Positions 26,866 to 35,429 of a DNA stretch of 64,000 bases are shown one piece after another. How positions within the stretch are numbered: position 1 is the first letter of the stretch; each line of letters opens with the position of its first letter. Source of the stretch: Myxococcota bacterium (GTDB lineage: Bacteria > Myxococcota_A > UBA9160 > UBA4427); contig JAWKRT010000006.1 in NCBI GenBank assembly GCA_041389495.1, forward strand, positions 62,001 through 126,000, read 5' to 3'. The translations under genes were made by a program, and so were the position numbers. The notes below the pieces were generated by a model. The model saw nothing but the letters and a program-made list of their open reading frames with translations. It made no database searches and was not told where the DNA came from.

Positions 26866-27744
26866 TCAGCGCTCGTCGCCGAGGCGCCGCCGGAACTCGG
26901 GGATGCGCTCGCGCGTCTCCGCGTCGAGCTCGGGGTACTGCGGGTCGAGCGCTTCGAGCGTCTCGGCGAGCAGCTCCGCCACGCACAGGCGCATGTACGG
27001 CTTGTCGTCCGCGGGCACGACCCACCACGGCGCGACGTCGGTCGACGTGCCGCGGATGCACGCCTGCCACGCGTCCATGTAGCTCGTCCAGAGGTCGCGC
27101 TCGTCGAGGTCGCCCGGGTTGAACTTCCAGTTCTTGTCGGGCTCGTCGAGGCGCGCGAGCAGCCTGCGCCGCTGCTCCTCCTTCGAGACGTGCAGGAAGA
27201 GCTTCAGGACGCGCGTGCCGTTGCGGTGCAGGTGCGCCTCGTGCTCGCGGATGGAGCGGTAGCGCTGTTCCCAGAACGCGGGGTCGGCCGGGTCGCCGTC
27301 GATGCGCTGCGCCGCCAGGTACCCGGGGTGCACGCGCACGACGAGCACCTCCTCGTAGTAGCTGCGGTTGAAGACGCCGATGCGCCCGCGCTGCGGAAGG
27401 GCGAGCGTCGTGCGCCACAGGAAGTCGTGCTCGAGCTCGAGCGACGACGGCGCCTTGAAGGAGTGCACCTGGAAGCCGGCCGGGTTGAGCCGCTTCGTGA
27501 CGGCGCGGATCGTCGAGTCCTTCCCCGCGGCGTCCATCGCCTGGAAGATGCACAGCACGCTGTCGCGATCCTCGGCGTAGAGCGCCTGCTGCAGCGCGTC
27601 GATGCGCTTCGCGACGTCCTCGAGCGCGTCCTCGCAGTGCTTCTCGCCGGGTGCGTCGTCGGGCGGCGCGGTCGGCGCGTCGGCGACCCGGAAGGCCGCG
27701 GCCTCGGACGCGTCGACGCGGAGCACGCCGCGCGGCGTCCGCAT
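26866..27744 (-). CDS. ppk2: Polyphosphate kinase 2 family protein
   Basis: A 292-residue PPK2, which transfers phosphate between polyphosphate and nucleotides. The Walker A is in CIFQAMDAAGKDSTIRAV (about residues 65-82). Lid and base-binding segments read GVFNRSYYEEVLVVRVHP and PWWVVPADDKPYMRL. One domain is present, so it is the short type (class I or III) acting on NDP or NMP. Start is the ATG at 27742-27744. The next gene upstream on the same strand ends one base away at 27746. Confidence 0.92.
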   Translation of the reverse strand: MRTPRGVLRVDASEAAAFRVADAPTAPPDDAPGEKHCEDALEDVAKRIDALQQALYAEDRDSVLCIFQAMDAAGKDSTIRAVTKRLNPAGFQVHSFKAPSSLELEHDFLWRTTLALPQRGRIGVFNRSYYEEVLVVRVHPGYLAAQRIDGDPADPAFWEQRYRSIREHEAHLHRNGTRVLKLFLHVSKEEQRRRLLARLDEPDKNWKFNPGDLDERDLWTSYMDAWQACIRGTSTDVAPWWVVPADDKPYMRLCVAELLAETLEALDPQYPELDAETRERIPEFRRRLGDER

Positions 27745-27745
27745 G

Positions 27746-28807
27746 CTAGGCGCGCCCCGTCGCCTCGGCGATCGCCTCGCGGAGCTTCGCCGGGTCGACG
27801 GGCTTCTTGAAGATGACGCCCTCGAGGCCGCGCATGCGGCTGCGCTTGATGATGTGGTCCTTGTCGTAGTGGAAGGCGGTCATCATCAGGATGGGAAGGC
27901 TCGGGTGGTCGCGCTTGACCGCCTGGTAGAGCTCGTGGCCGTCCATGTTCGGCATCACGACGTCGGAGAGCACGAGGTCGAAGGCGCGTTGTTGGAGGAC
28001 GATGAGGGCCTCGGCACCGTCGCCCGCCGTCGCGACCTCGCAGCCGCTCGCCTCGAGGATCTCCTTCAGCGTGCGGCAGATGCCGCCGTCGTCGTCGACG
28101 ACCAGGATGCGAAGGCCGGCGAGGCGCGCGTCCGCCTTCTGACGATCCTTGCGCCGCAGGTCGACCATCTTCGCCGGGCCCATGTACTGGACCGTCTCGA
28201 CCTCGTCGTCGCGCACCATCTGGTTGAAGCGCTCGAGGATCTCGGCGATGCGCGCCACCTCGCGGCGCACCGCGTCGAGCCGCTCGCACTCGACCGAGGT
28301 GTCGATCTCCTTCGCGAGCCGCTCGACGTCGCGCTCGAGCAGCTCCACCTGGTTCACGATCACCGCGAGCGGGTTGTTGATCTCGTGCGAGAGCCCGATC
28401 GCCGCCTCGCCGAGGCGCGCGAGCCCCTCGTTGTGCAGGATGTCGCGCAGGTCCTTCGCGAAGCCGATCGTGCCGGCCTCCTCGCCGTCCTCCTCCTTGA
28501 AGACCGCGCCGGAGATCGCGACGGGGATGTGCTCGCCGCTCTTCGCGACGAGCGCCGTGCGGATGGTGTCGACGAAGCCCGCTCCGCCGCGCTCGGCGTC
28601 GCGCATCGCGGCCATCACGCGCTTCGCCTCGTCGACGCTCGGGTAGAGCCGGCCGACGAAGGCGCCGAGGATCTCCTCCGACCGGTACCCGAGCGTGCGC
28701 GACGCGCCGTCGTTGTAGTAGTGGATCGTACCCTTGCGGTCCGTCGCGATCACGACGTCCGTCGAGTGGTCGACCAGGCTCTGCAAGCGCTCGCGCGAGA
28801 GTGCCAT
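27746..28807 (-). CDS. PAS - histidine kinase dimerisation domain - receiver protein lacking an ATPase domain
   Basis: A 353-residue signalling protein. The PAS domain (LVDHSTDVVIATDRKG...GYRSEEILG) covers residues about 8-120. A HisKA-type helix with the phospho-acceptor histidine in AIGLSHEINNPLAVI follows near residue 140. A C-terminal receiver domain spans residues about 230-350 (ILVVDDDGG, LVLSDVVMPNMDGHEL, FKKP). There is no HATPase_c domain between them, only a short linker of about 45 residues. The protein therefore cannot autophosphorylate alone and needs a partner kinase or phosphodonor. It is probably cotranscribed with ppk2. Confidence 0.85.
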   Translation of the reverse strand: MALSRERLQSLVDHSTDVVIATDRKGTIHYYNDGASRTLGYRSEEILGAFVGRLYPSVDEAKRVMAAMRDAERGGAGFVDTIRTALVAKSGEHIPVAISGAVFKEEDGEEAGTIGFAKDLRDILHNEGLARLGEAAIGLSHEINNPLAVIVNQVELLERDVERLAKEIDTSVECERLDAVRREVARIAEILERFNQMVRDDEVETVQYMGPAKMVDLRRKDRQKADARLAGLRILVVDDDGGICRTLKEILEASGCEVATAGDGAEALIVLQQRAFDLVLSDVVMPNMDGHELYQAVKRDHPSLPILMMTAFHYDKDHIIKRSRMRGLEGVIFKKPVDPAKLREAIAEATGRA

Positions 28808-28835
28808 CGATGGGGCCTGCTGCGCCGCGCGGGCG

Positions 28836-29777
28836 CTACTCGATGCCGTGCTCGGCCAGCCAGCGCTCGGCGTCGATCGCGGCCATGCAGCCCGTGCCGG
28901 CCGCCGTCACCGCCTGGCGATAGGTCGGGTCGGCGACGTCGCCACACGCGAAGACGCCGTCGATCGACGTGCGCGTCGTGCCGGGCTGCACGCGCACGTA
29001 GCCCGTCGCGTCGAGGTCGAGCACGCCGCGGAAGAGATCCGTGTTCGGCTTGTGGCCGATCGCGACGAAGAGCGCCTGCACGTCGAGCTGGCGCAGGCTG
29101 CCGTCGCGCACGTCGCGCAGACGCACGCCCGTGACGCCGTCCTGCTCGCTCCCGAGCACCTCGGCCACCTCGGCGTTCCACGCGAACTCGATCTTCTCGT
29201 TCTTGCGCGCGCGCTCCTGCATGATCTTCGACGCGCGCAGCTCGTCGCGCCGGTGCACGAGCGTCACCTTCGTGGCGAAGCGCGTGAGGAAGAGCGCCTC
29301 CTCCATCGCCGTGTCGCCGCCGCCGACGACGGCCATCGCCTTGCCGCGGAAGAGCGCGCCGTCGCACGTCGCGCACGCGCTCACGCCGTTGTTCACGAGG
29401 CGCTGCTCGCTCTCGATGCCGAGCCAGCGCGCCGAGGCGCCCGTCGCGACGACGACCGCGTCGGCCGTGAAGCGCCGCTCGTCCGTCTCGATGCGGAAGG
29501 GGCGCTGCGAGAGGTCGATGCGCGTCGCGTCCTCGAACAGGATGCGCGTGCCGAACCGCTCGGCCTGGGCTTGCAGCTTCTCCATCATCGCGGGGCCCGA
29601 GACGCCGTCCGGGAAGCCCGGGTAGTTCTCGACCTCGGTCGTGATCATGAGCTGGCCGCCGAACTGCAGACCCGCCAGCACGATGGGTGCGAGCTCGGCG
29701 CGGGCGGCGTAGATGGCGGCGGTGTAGCCGGCCGGGCCGCTCCCGATGATGAGCACCTTCGCGTGCTCGACGTCCAT
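28836..29777 (-). CDS. trxB: Thioredoxin-disulfide reductase
   Basis: A 313-residue low-molecular-weight thioredoxin reductase. It has the FAD motif IIGSGPAGYTAAIYAARA, the redox-active C135-A-T-C138 in GVSACATCDGALF, the NADPH motif VVGGGDTAMEEALFL and the C-terminal FAD motif GVFACGDVAD. Both redox residues are cysteine, so it is not a selenoenzyme form. ATG at 29775-29777. Confidence 0.96.
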   Translation of the reverse strand: MDVEHAKVLIIGSGPAGYTAAIYAARAELAPIVLAGLQFGGQLMITTEVENYPGFPDGVSGPAMMEKLQAQAERFGTRILFEDATRIDLSQRPFRIETDERRFTADAVVVATGASARWLGIESEQRLVNNGVSACATCDGALFRGKAMAVVGGGDTAMEEALFLTRFATKVTLVHRRDELRASKIMQERARKNEKIEFAWNAEVAEVLGSEQDGVTGVRLRDVRDGSLRQLDVQALFVAIGHKPNTDLFRGVLDLDATGYVRVQPGTTRTSIDGVFACGDVADPTYRQAVTAAGTGCMAAIDAERWLAEHGIE

Positions 29778-29867
29778 GCACTTCCTCCGCGCCGCGCGCC
29801 GCGCCGGGCGGCCGCCGATGGTAGACCGACCCGGGTCCGATGCCAGCGAGCCGCGGGCGGAGACGAG

Positions 29868-29901
29868 CGAGCCCCGGCAGCGCGCGCGCTGCCGGGGCTC
29901 T
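29868..29901. terminator. Hairpin downstream of the secreted repeat protein gene
   Basis: A near-perfect 34-base palindrome (arms starting CGAGCCCCGGCAGCG) between the 3' end of the repeat-protein gene at 29931 and the trxB start. It would form a very stable stem just after that gene. No T-tract follows. Confidence 0.6.
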
Positions 29902-29930
29902 CGACGGGCCGCCGTCGTCGTCGGACGTCG

Positions 29931-31814
29931 CTACGGGAGCTGGCGCGCCAGGATCACGGTCGCTCCCTGCTCGATCTCGACGAGCGCGCCGGTCGGGTCG
30001 AAGTCCATCAGGATCTCGTTCGGGTCGTCGGGCGTGGTGTCGAACTCGACCTCGCCCTCGTTCTCGCCGGTCGACGGGTTGAACGCGACCACGAGGCTCG
30101 CGCGCACGACGCCGCCGATGCGCACGCCGTAGCTCCCGACCGGCACCTTCTCGATCTCGATGCGCAGGTCGTCGTCGCAGTCGTCCTGCGTGCGCACGCG
30201 CACCTTGCCCTTGGCCGAGCCGATCACGCCCTCGTTGAGCAGCGGCAGCTCGGTGCTCGACTCGACGCAGCTCGAGCCGCCGCCACCGCCGCCACCACCA
30301 CCACCGCTCGGCGTGCCGCCGAGCGTCGCGCTCAGGTAGAGCGTCGCGCCCTGCTTCACCTCGACGAGCGCGCCGCGCGGGTCGAAGTCGAGCAGCTCCT
30401 TGCCCGCCTTCGGATGGCTCTCGAACTCGAGCTCGCCCTGGACGTCGCCCTTCTTCGGGTCGAGCCGCACGGCCACCGTGCCGCGCAGCACGCCGCCGAC
30501 GAACAGGTCGTAGTCGCCGACCGGCACGTCCTCGGCCTCGACGCTGAAGTCGCGGTCGCAGTCGTCCTTCTCGCGGAAGCGGGCGTCGCCGCTCGCACCC
30601 GGGGCGGCGCTCGTCGGCACGAGCGGCGTCAGGAGGTCGATCGCCGCGCACGCGGTCGGCGGCGTCGTGCCGCCGGTCGCGAGCGAGCCCGAGAAGAGGA
30701 CGCTCGCGCCCTGCGCGATCTCGATCAGCGCGCCGTCGGGCTCGAAGTCGAGCAGCACCTCGTGCGGATCGTCGGGATCGGTGTCGAACTCGATCTCGCC
30801 CTCGTTCTCGCCCGACATCGCGTCGAACGCGACCGCGATCTGGCCGCGCACGATGCCGTCGACCACGACGTCGTACGTGCCGACCGCGATCTCCTCGACC
30901 TCGATGCGCAGGTCGCGGTCGCAGTCGTCGCGCGTGCGCAGGCGCACCTTCGCCTTGCCGGGCGACACGATCGCGCCGAGGAAGATCTCGTTCTCGGCGG
31001 GATTGCACGCGCTCACGCCGCCGGCGCGCGGGAGCAGCGGCCCGGCGAAGACCGACGTCGTCCCCTGCACGACGTCGATCACCGCGCCGCGCGGATCGAA
31101 GTCGAGGAGCCCCTTCTTCGGGTGCGGCTTCGTGTCGAACTCGATCTTCCCGCGGCCGGCCGGCGTGGTGACGATCTGGCCGCGCAGCACGCCGTCGACG
31201 TAGAGGTCGTACGTGCCGGGCACGACGCCCTGCAGCTCGACGTCGAACGACTGCCGCCCGTCCTTGTAGATCTTCGTGCGCGCGCGCGCCGACCCGCCGC
31301 CCGAGACGGCCATCGACTGCACGAGCGTCTGGTCGGACACCACGAGGCCCGTCGACGCCGAGCCGTTCGAGAGGTCGGCGACGAGCACGTCGTTCACGCC
31401 GTCGTGGATCGAGAGCACGGCACCGCGCGGGTCGAAGTCGAGCGAGCTCGCGCGGCGGTTGCGCTTCGGCGACTCGTACCGGAGCGTGACGCGGCCCGAG
31501 CGGTCGGGGTCGAACGTGTCGACGGCGACGCCGTCGACGCGCACCTCGTAGGTCACGTCGTCGGTGAGCCCGCGCAGCTGCAGCTGGAGCTGCGAGCGGT
31601 TCTCCGCGAAGCGCAGGTTGAGCTTGCCCGACGCGGCCGGCAGCGCGCCCGTGTTCTCGAAGCTCCCCGAGGCCTTCGACTGGTCGCGGGCGGCGAGCGC
31701 GGCGGGGGCCGCGAGGAGGATGGCGAGCAGCGCGAGCGGCGCGGCGAGCCGGAAGCGCCGCGCGGCGGGCCGCGGGAGCGGATGCGGGAGCGGGAACGAG
31801 GATCGGGATGCCAT
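29931..31814 (-). CDS. Secreted protein with about five internal repeats, function unknown
   Basis: A 627-residue protein from the ATG at 31812-31814. The N-terminus is a signal peptide (hydrophobic LAAPLALLAILLAAPAALA, with cleavage after the AxA). The mature part is built of repeats of about 110-120 residues. Each holds a VGTYDVVVDGIVRGQI-like strand pair and a DFDPRGALVEIxQG segment (e.g. LLDFDPRGAVIDVVQG, LLDFEPDGALIEIAQG, ILMDFDPTGALVEIEQG). Four repeats carry a DDCD motif that could bind calcium. A run of ten glycines sits near residue 510. I do not recognise the family. It looks like an extracellular beta-rich repeat protein. Confidence 0.75.
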   Translation of the reverse strand: MASRSSFPLPHPLPRPAARRFRLAAPLALLAILLAAPAALAARDQSKASGSFENTGALPAASGKLNLRFAENRSQLQLQLRGLTDDVTYEVRVDGVAVDTFDPDRSGRVTLRYESPKRNRRASSLDFDPRGAVLSIHDGVNDVLVADLSNGSASTGLVVSDQTLVQSMAVSGGGSARARTKIYKDGRQSFDVELQGVVPGTYDLYVDGVLRGQIVTTPAGRGKIEFDTKPHPKKGLLDFDPRGAVIDVVQGTTSVFAGPLLPRAGGVSACNPAENEIFLGAIVSPGKAKVRLRTRDDCDRDLRIEVEEIAVGTYDVVVDGIVRGQIAVAFDAMSGENEGEIEFDTDPDDPHEVLLDFEPDGALIEIAQGASVLFSGSLATGGTTPPTACAAIDLLTPLVPTSAAPGASGDARFREKDDCDRDFSVEAEDVPVGDYDLFVGGVLRGTVAVRLDPKKGDVQGELEFESHPKAGKELLDFDPRGALVEVKQGATLYLSATLGGTPSGGGGGGGGGGSSCVESSTELPLLNEGVIGSAKGKVRVRTQDDCDDDLRIEIEKVPVGSYGVRIGGVVRASLVVAFNPSTGENEGEVEFDTTPDDPNEILMDFDPTGALVEIEQGATVILARQLP

Positions 31815-31892
31815 GGGTGCTCTCCTTGCGAGCGGCCCGGCGGGAACGCGACTTCGCCGGGCGGACGGGTGAACGCAGTGCAACGGCCGTGC

Positions 31893-31917
31893 CCGCTCGA
31901 CGCGGCGCGTCGAGCGG
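31893..31917. terminator. GC hairpin between argG and the secreted repeat protein
   Basis: An 11-base inverted repeat (CCGCTCGACGC / GCGTCGAGCGG) with a 3-base loop in the 291-base gap between argG and the next minus-strand gene. It may be an argG terminator or part of the downstream leader. Nothing else is recognisable in the gap. Confidence 0.4.
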
Positions 31918-32105
31918 CCCGGACGGGATCGGGAACGATCGGTCGGGGGAGATCCCGCGGTCGGCTGCGCGTCCCCACCCGGCAGCGGGCGCGCAGGGCG
32001 CGGCGGCGAGACGCGCGGCCTCGCCCGCCCGCTGCGCCGCCGCGCCCCGCGCGGGATCGCGGAGCGGCGGCGCACGGCCGGGTGGCGGGGACGGCGCGGG
32101 CGCGG

Positions 32106-33464
32106 CTAGCCCTCGTCCCCCTCGTCGCCGCCGCCGACGGCCTCGGAGAGCAGCGGCATCGATGCGTCGGCGCCGCGCGCGAGCAGCCCGGCGCGCGCGT
32201 ACACGCCGAGCTTCGCGCGCGTGTCGGTGATGTCGAGGTTGCGCATCGTGAGCTGGCCGATGCGGTCCTGCGCCGAGAAGAACTCCTCGCCCTTCTCCAT
32301 CGTGAGGCGTTCGGGCGCGTAGGTGAGGTTCGGGCTCTCGGTGTTCAGGATCGAGTAGTCGTTGCCGCGCCGCAGCTCGAGCGCGACCTCGCCCGTCACC
32401 GCGCGCGCCACCCAGCGCTGCGACGCCTCGCGCAGCATGATCGCCTGCGGGTCGAACCAGCGACCGTGGTAGAGCAGCTTGCCGAGCTTGCGGCCGTTCT
32501 CGCGGTACTGGTCGATCGTGTCCTCGTTGTGGATGCCCGTGACGAGCCGCTCGTACGCGATGTGCAGCAGCGCGAGGCCGGGCGCCTCGTAGATGCCGCG
32601 GCTCTTCGCCTCGATGATGCGGTTCTCGATCTGGTCGCTCATGCCGAGCCCGTGGCGGCCGCCGATGGCGTTCGCCTCGGCGATCAGCGCGACCGGGTCG
32701 GCGATGTCCTTGCCGTTCAGCGCGACCGGCCAGCCCTCCTCGAAGCGCACCGTCACGCGCTCGGCCGCCACCGCGACCTCGGGCTTCCAGAACGCGACGC
32801 CCATGATCGGCTCGACGATCGCGATGCCCTTGTCGAGGTGCTCGAGGTCCTTCGCTTCGTGCGTCGCGCCGAGGATGTTCGAGTCGGTCGAGTACGCCTT
32901 CTCGGTGCTCATCCGGTACGGGAGACCGGAGCGCGCCATGTACTCCGACATCTCCTTGCGCCCGCCGAGCTCGTCGATGAAGCGCGCGTCGAGCCACGGC
33001 TTGTAGACGCGCAGGTTCGGGTTCGCGAGCAGCCCGTAGCGGTAGAAGCGCTCGATGTCGTTGCCCTTGAAGGTCGAGCCGTCGCCCCAGACGTGGACGT
33101 CGTCCTCCTTCATCGCGATGACGAGCAGCGTGCCCGTGACGGCGCGCCCGAGCGGCGTCGTGTTGAAGTACGTCGCGCCGGCCGTGCGCACGTGGAACGC
33201 GCCGCACTGCAGCGCCGCGAAGCCCTCGGCCACGAGCTGCGCGCGGCAGTCGACGAGCCGCGCCTGCTCGGCGCCGTAGGCCTTCGCGCGGCGCGGGATG
33301 TCGTCGTAGTCGGGCTCGTCGGGCTGGCCGAGGTTCGCCGTGTAGGCGTACGGGATGGCGCCGCGCTCGCGCATCCAGTGCAGGGCCGCACTCGTGTCGA
33401 GCCCGCCCGAGAACGCGATGCCGACCTTCTGTCCGACGGGGAGTTCCTGGAGGATGTGACCCAC
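32106..33464 (-). CDS. argG: Argininosuccinate synthase
   Basis: ArgG joins citrulline and aspartate with ATP in arginine synthesis. From the GTG at 33462-33464 it is 452 residues and starts GHILQELPVGQKVG; the ATP PP-loop is IAFSGGLDTSAALHW. The length and the RGAIPYAYTANLGQPDEPDYDD segment match the longer E. coli-type ArgG rather than the roughly 400-residue type. Confidence 0.94.
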   Translation of the reverse strand: MGHILQELPVGQKVGIAFSGGLDTSAALHWMRERGAIPYAYTANLGQPDEPDYDDIPRRAKAYGAEQARLVDCRAQLVAEGFAALQCGAFHVRTAGATYFNTTPLGRAVTGTLLVIAMKEDDVHVWGDGSTFKGNDIERFYRYGLLANPNLRVYKPWLDARFIDELGGRKEMSEYMARSGLPYRMSTEKAYSTDSNILGATHEAKDLEHLDKGIAIVEPIMGVAFWKPEVAVAAERVTVRFEEGWPVALNGKDIADPVALIAEANAIGGRHGLGMSDQIENRIIEAKSRGIYEAPGLALLHIAYERLVTGIHNEDTIDQYRENGRKLGKLLYHGRWFDPQAIMLREASQRWVARAVTGEVALELRRGNDYSILNTESPNLTYAPERLTMEKGEEFFSAQDRIGQLTMRNLDITDTRAKLGVYARAGLLARGADASMPLLSEAVGGGDEGDEG

Positions 33465-33585
33465 GGGAGCGGCTCCGAAAAAGGCTGGGGTTGCGAGCGG
33501 CGGGACGGTAGAAGATGGGCGCCGCGCCCGCCCGCGCCCGACGCCGCCGCGCGCACGCGCGGCCCACCGAAGGAGACCGCCGCCC

Positions 33586-34008
33586 ATGTTCGCCCACGGA
33601 ATGATCGCGCCCGTCCTCGCGCTCGTGGCCTGGAGCTTCGTGCTCTGGTTCTGGATGTACGCGACGCGCATCCCGGCCATGCAGCGCGCACAGGTCGACG
33701 TGGCCGAGCTCTCGCGCACGGGCGCGCCGCTCGTCCTCCCGCCCGAGGTCGCGCGCGTCGCCGACAACTACAACCACCTGCACGAGCAGCCGACGACCTT
33801 CTACGCGACCGCACTCGCCGCGCAGCTGGCCGGTGCCGCCGACGAGATCGGCGTCGGCCTCGCCTGGGCCTACGTCGGCCTGCGCGTCGTCCACTCCCTC
33901 GTCCAGGCGACGAAGAACGTCATCCTGCTGCGCTTCGCCGTCTTCGCGATCGGCTCGTTCGTGCTGCTCGGCCTGCTCGCGCACACGGCGTGGCTCGTGT
34001 TCGCGTGA
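33586..34008 (+). CDS. MAPEG family membrane protein
   Basis: A 140-residue integral membrane protein with four hydrophobic segments. The family signature occurs as YNHLHEQPTTFYATALAAQL followed by AYVGLRVVHSLVQA. MAPEG proteins are related to glutathione-dependent eicosanoid enzymes; bacterial substrates are mostly unknown. It is the last core-type gene before the integron array; a degenerate attC-like sequence begins directly after its stop. Confidence 0.87.
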   Translation: MFAHGMIAPVLALVAWSFVLWFWMYATRIPAMQRAQVDVAELSRTGAPLVLPPEVARVADNYNHLHEQPTTFYATALAAQLAGAADEIGVGLAWAYVGLRVVHSLVQATKNVILLRFAVFAIGSFVLLGLLAHTAWLVFA

Positions 34009-34011
34009 AGC

Positions 34012-34110
34012 CCGGACGGGCGCGAGGACGGCGCGGGTGTCGGCGACTCGCTACCAGAGCGCGGTTGCACCCGGCTCGCGGAGTCGTCGACGTCGTCCCT
34101 CTTGCTAGGC
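34012..34110 (-). repeat. Degenerate attC remnant at the outer end of the array
   Basis: The minus-strand sequence starts with GCCTAGCAAG (R'' with one change) and keeps the internal block found in intact sites: AGCCGGGTGCAACCG then CTCTGGTAG, compared with AGCCGGGCGTAATCGG then ATCTGGTAG. The R' side has no good match. It abuts the MAPEG gene, so it probably marks the original distal boundary. Confidence 0.55.
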
Positions 34111-34161
34111 GGACGCGGCGAGGACGGAGTCGGCCGATGACGCCCGCGCGCGGCGCGCTCG

Positions 34162-34199
34162 GGCGTACGAGTCCTGGCGTACGAGTCCTGGCGTACGAG
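34162..34199. repeat. 14-bp tandem repeat, 2.7 copies
   Basis: The unit GCGTACGAGTCCTG is repeated twice and followed by a partial copy. It lies between the remnant attC and the 3' end of the VOC gene. No function is evident. Confidence 0.75.
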
Positions 34200-34301
34200 A
34201 GAACGCCCGTCCGCGCCGATGCGGATCTCCCAGCCAGCACGCGCGTCGACCGCCCCGGCCCTGCAGCGATCGGGCAGGGGCCGGCGCGCACCGGCTTCAC
34301 C

Positions 34302-34751
34302 TCAGCTCGGCTCGGCTTCGTCGTCGGCGGCCGTCGGCACGCGACGCGTCGGCATCCCGGGCGCCGGCTCGTGGAACTCGAGCACGTTCCCGTCCGGATC
34401 GCGGACGAAGAAGAAGCGGGCGCCACCGAACTCCACCCGCTCCGTGATCTCGATCCCGAGCTCGTCGAGCCGGTGCTCGACTCTCTCGGAGTCCGTGACC
34501 TCGAGCGCGATGTGCGTGTATCCCGCGTGCTTGGTGGGCCGGTCCATCAGCACGTTCTCGGGCGAGGCGTCCTCGGACGCGTTCAGGATGAGATTGATGT
34601 TCACGCCCGACGGGTGTTCCACGATGGCCACAGGCTCCGGGCCTACCGGGCCCGCGATGAACTCGAAGCCGACCTTCTCGTAGAAGCGACGCGAGACGGC
34701 GAGGTCGCGTACCCGGACGCCGACGTGGTGGATGCGGGTGATCTCGTCCAC
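34302..34751 (-). CDS. VOC family protein (glyoxalase/bleomycin-resistance fold)
   Basis: A 149-residue vicinal-oxygen-chelate protein. Visible features are ITRIHHVGVRVRDLAVSRRFYEKVGF at the start, AGYTHIALEVTDSERVEHRLDELG in the middle and FFFVRDPDGNVLEFHEP at the end, giving the H...E metal pattern of lactoylglutathione lyase-like members. The GTG at 34749-34751 has GAGAGG eight bases upstream; the longer frame lacks similarity. It lies between two degenerate attC sites, so it may be an old cassette. The dyad at about 34253-34287 just past the stop could be a terminator. Confidence 0.85.
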   Translation of the reverse strand: MDEITRIHHVGVRVRDLAVSRRFYEKVGFEFIAGPVGPEPVAIVEHPSGVNINLILNASEDASPENVLMDRPTKHAGYTHIALEVTDSERVEHRLDELGIEITERVEFGGARFFFVRDPDGNVLEFHEPAPGMPTRRVPTAADDEAEPS

Positions 34752-34896
34752 TGGGAGCACCTCTCTTCCGTGAATCGGAGCCGAGGCGGGCAGCGAGCGT
34801 CGCCCTCCTCGGATGCCGCCGGGCACATGGGAAGAGCGGCGGCCAGCGGCGCCGAACGACACCGCAACGCGACGTGCAGCACCTGCGACTCCGCGA

Positions 34897-34955
34897 GCCT
34901 AGCACGCTCGTGATCGCTCGATCGCTGCTGCGTCCTTCGCACTTGCTTGTTAGGC
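34897..34955 (-). repeat. Short (59-bp) attC-like site
   Basis: The minus strand reads GCCTAACAAG at R'' and ends with GCTAGGC at R' (canonical GTTAGGC with T to C). Its length equals that of classic 59-base elements and differs from the 130-bp consensus of this array. The R'' box overlaps the stop codon of the adjacent ORF, as in true cassettes. Confidence 0.55.
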
Positions 34956-35429
34956 ATCTCCGGCGCTCTGCCACCTGGCTGCGACGTGGTCACGCCAGAC
35001 GGGCGAGTTCGCCTGTTCGGCCACGAACTCGAGAAAGTAGTCGTGCTCCCGGTCGATTCCGTCGTACGTGGTGTCGATGAGGGCCCAGACGAGTCGCGCG
35101 AGGTGCGAGTAGCGGATCGAGAGCTCGCGGCGCCCTCCGACCAGGACCTCGAAGTGCGACACGAACGGGAGCGGACGGCGATGGCGGAACCGGACGCTGG
35201 CATCGGCGGCGAGCCACCTTCGAGCCGCGCTCTGGAAGACGACGTCGTCGCCGTCGCGGTACAGGGCGAACCACACTCGCCGGCCGAACAGACGCCGCTC
35301 GCAGGCGGCATAGCCGTACAGCGGAGCTGCGTCCGGCCGAGGCGACGAGAGGCGAACGACGCGCGCTTCGCCGTTGGCGACGTCGAACTCGACCTCCCGG
35401 TACGCGCGCGTCCAGTACCGAAGCTGCAC
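34950..35429 (-). CDS. Hypothetical cassette protein
   Basis: A 159-residue protein of unknown function, taken from a GTG at 35427-35429 (VQLRYWTRAYREVEFDV). It is rich in charged and aromatic residues (RRVWFALYRDGDDVVFQ, HDYFLEFVAEQANSPVWRDHV), looks soluble, and is a credible globular protein. The stop lies inside an attC R'' box. The open frame extends to 35705, but the upstream part is low complexity. Confidence 0.5.
   Translation of the reverse strand: MQLRYWTRAYREVEFDVANGEARVVRLSSPRPDAAPLYGYAACERRLFGRRVWFALYRDGDDVVFQSAARRWLAADASVRFRHRRPLPFVSHFEVLVGGRRELSIRYSHLARLVWALIDTTYDGIDREHDYFLEFVAEQANSPVWRDHVAARWQSAGDA

Noticed and set aside
28750..33984. A 1744-codon minus-strand ORF
   Set aside because: It is an out-of-frame shadow of argG and the secreted repeat protein, with Arg/Ala-rich low-complexity translation.
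28734..34913. A 2059-codon plus-strand ORF across trxB, the secreted protein and argG
   Set aside because: It is antisense to genes with firm identifications and is a by-product of high GC content.
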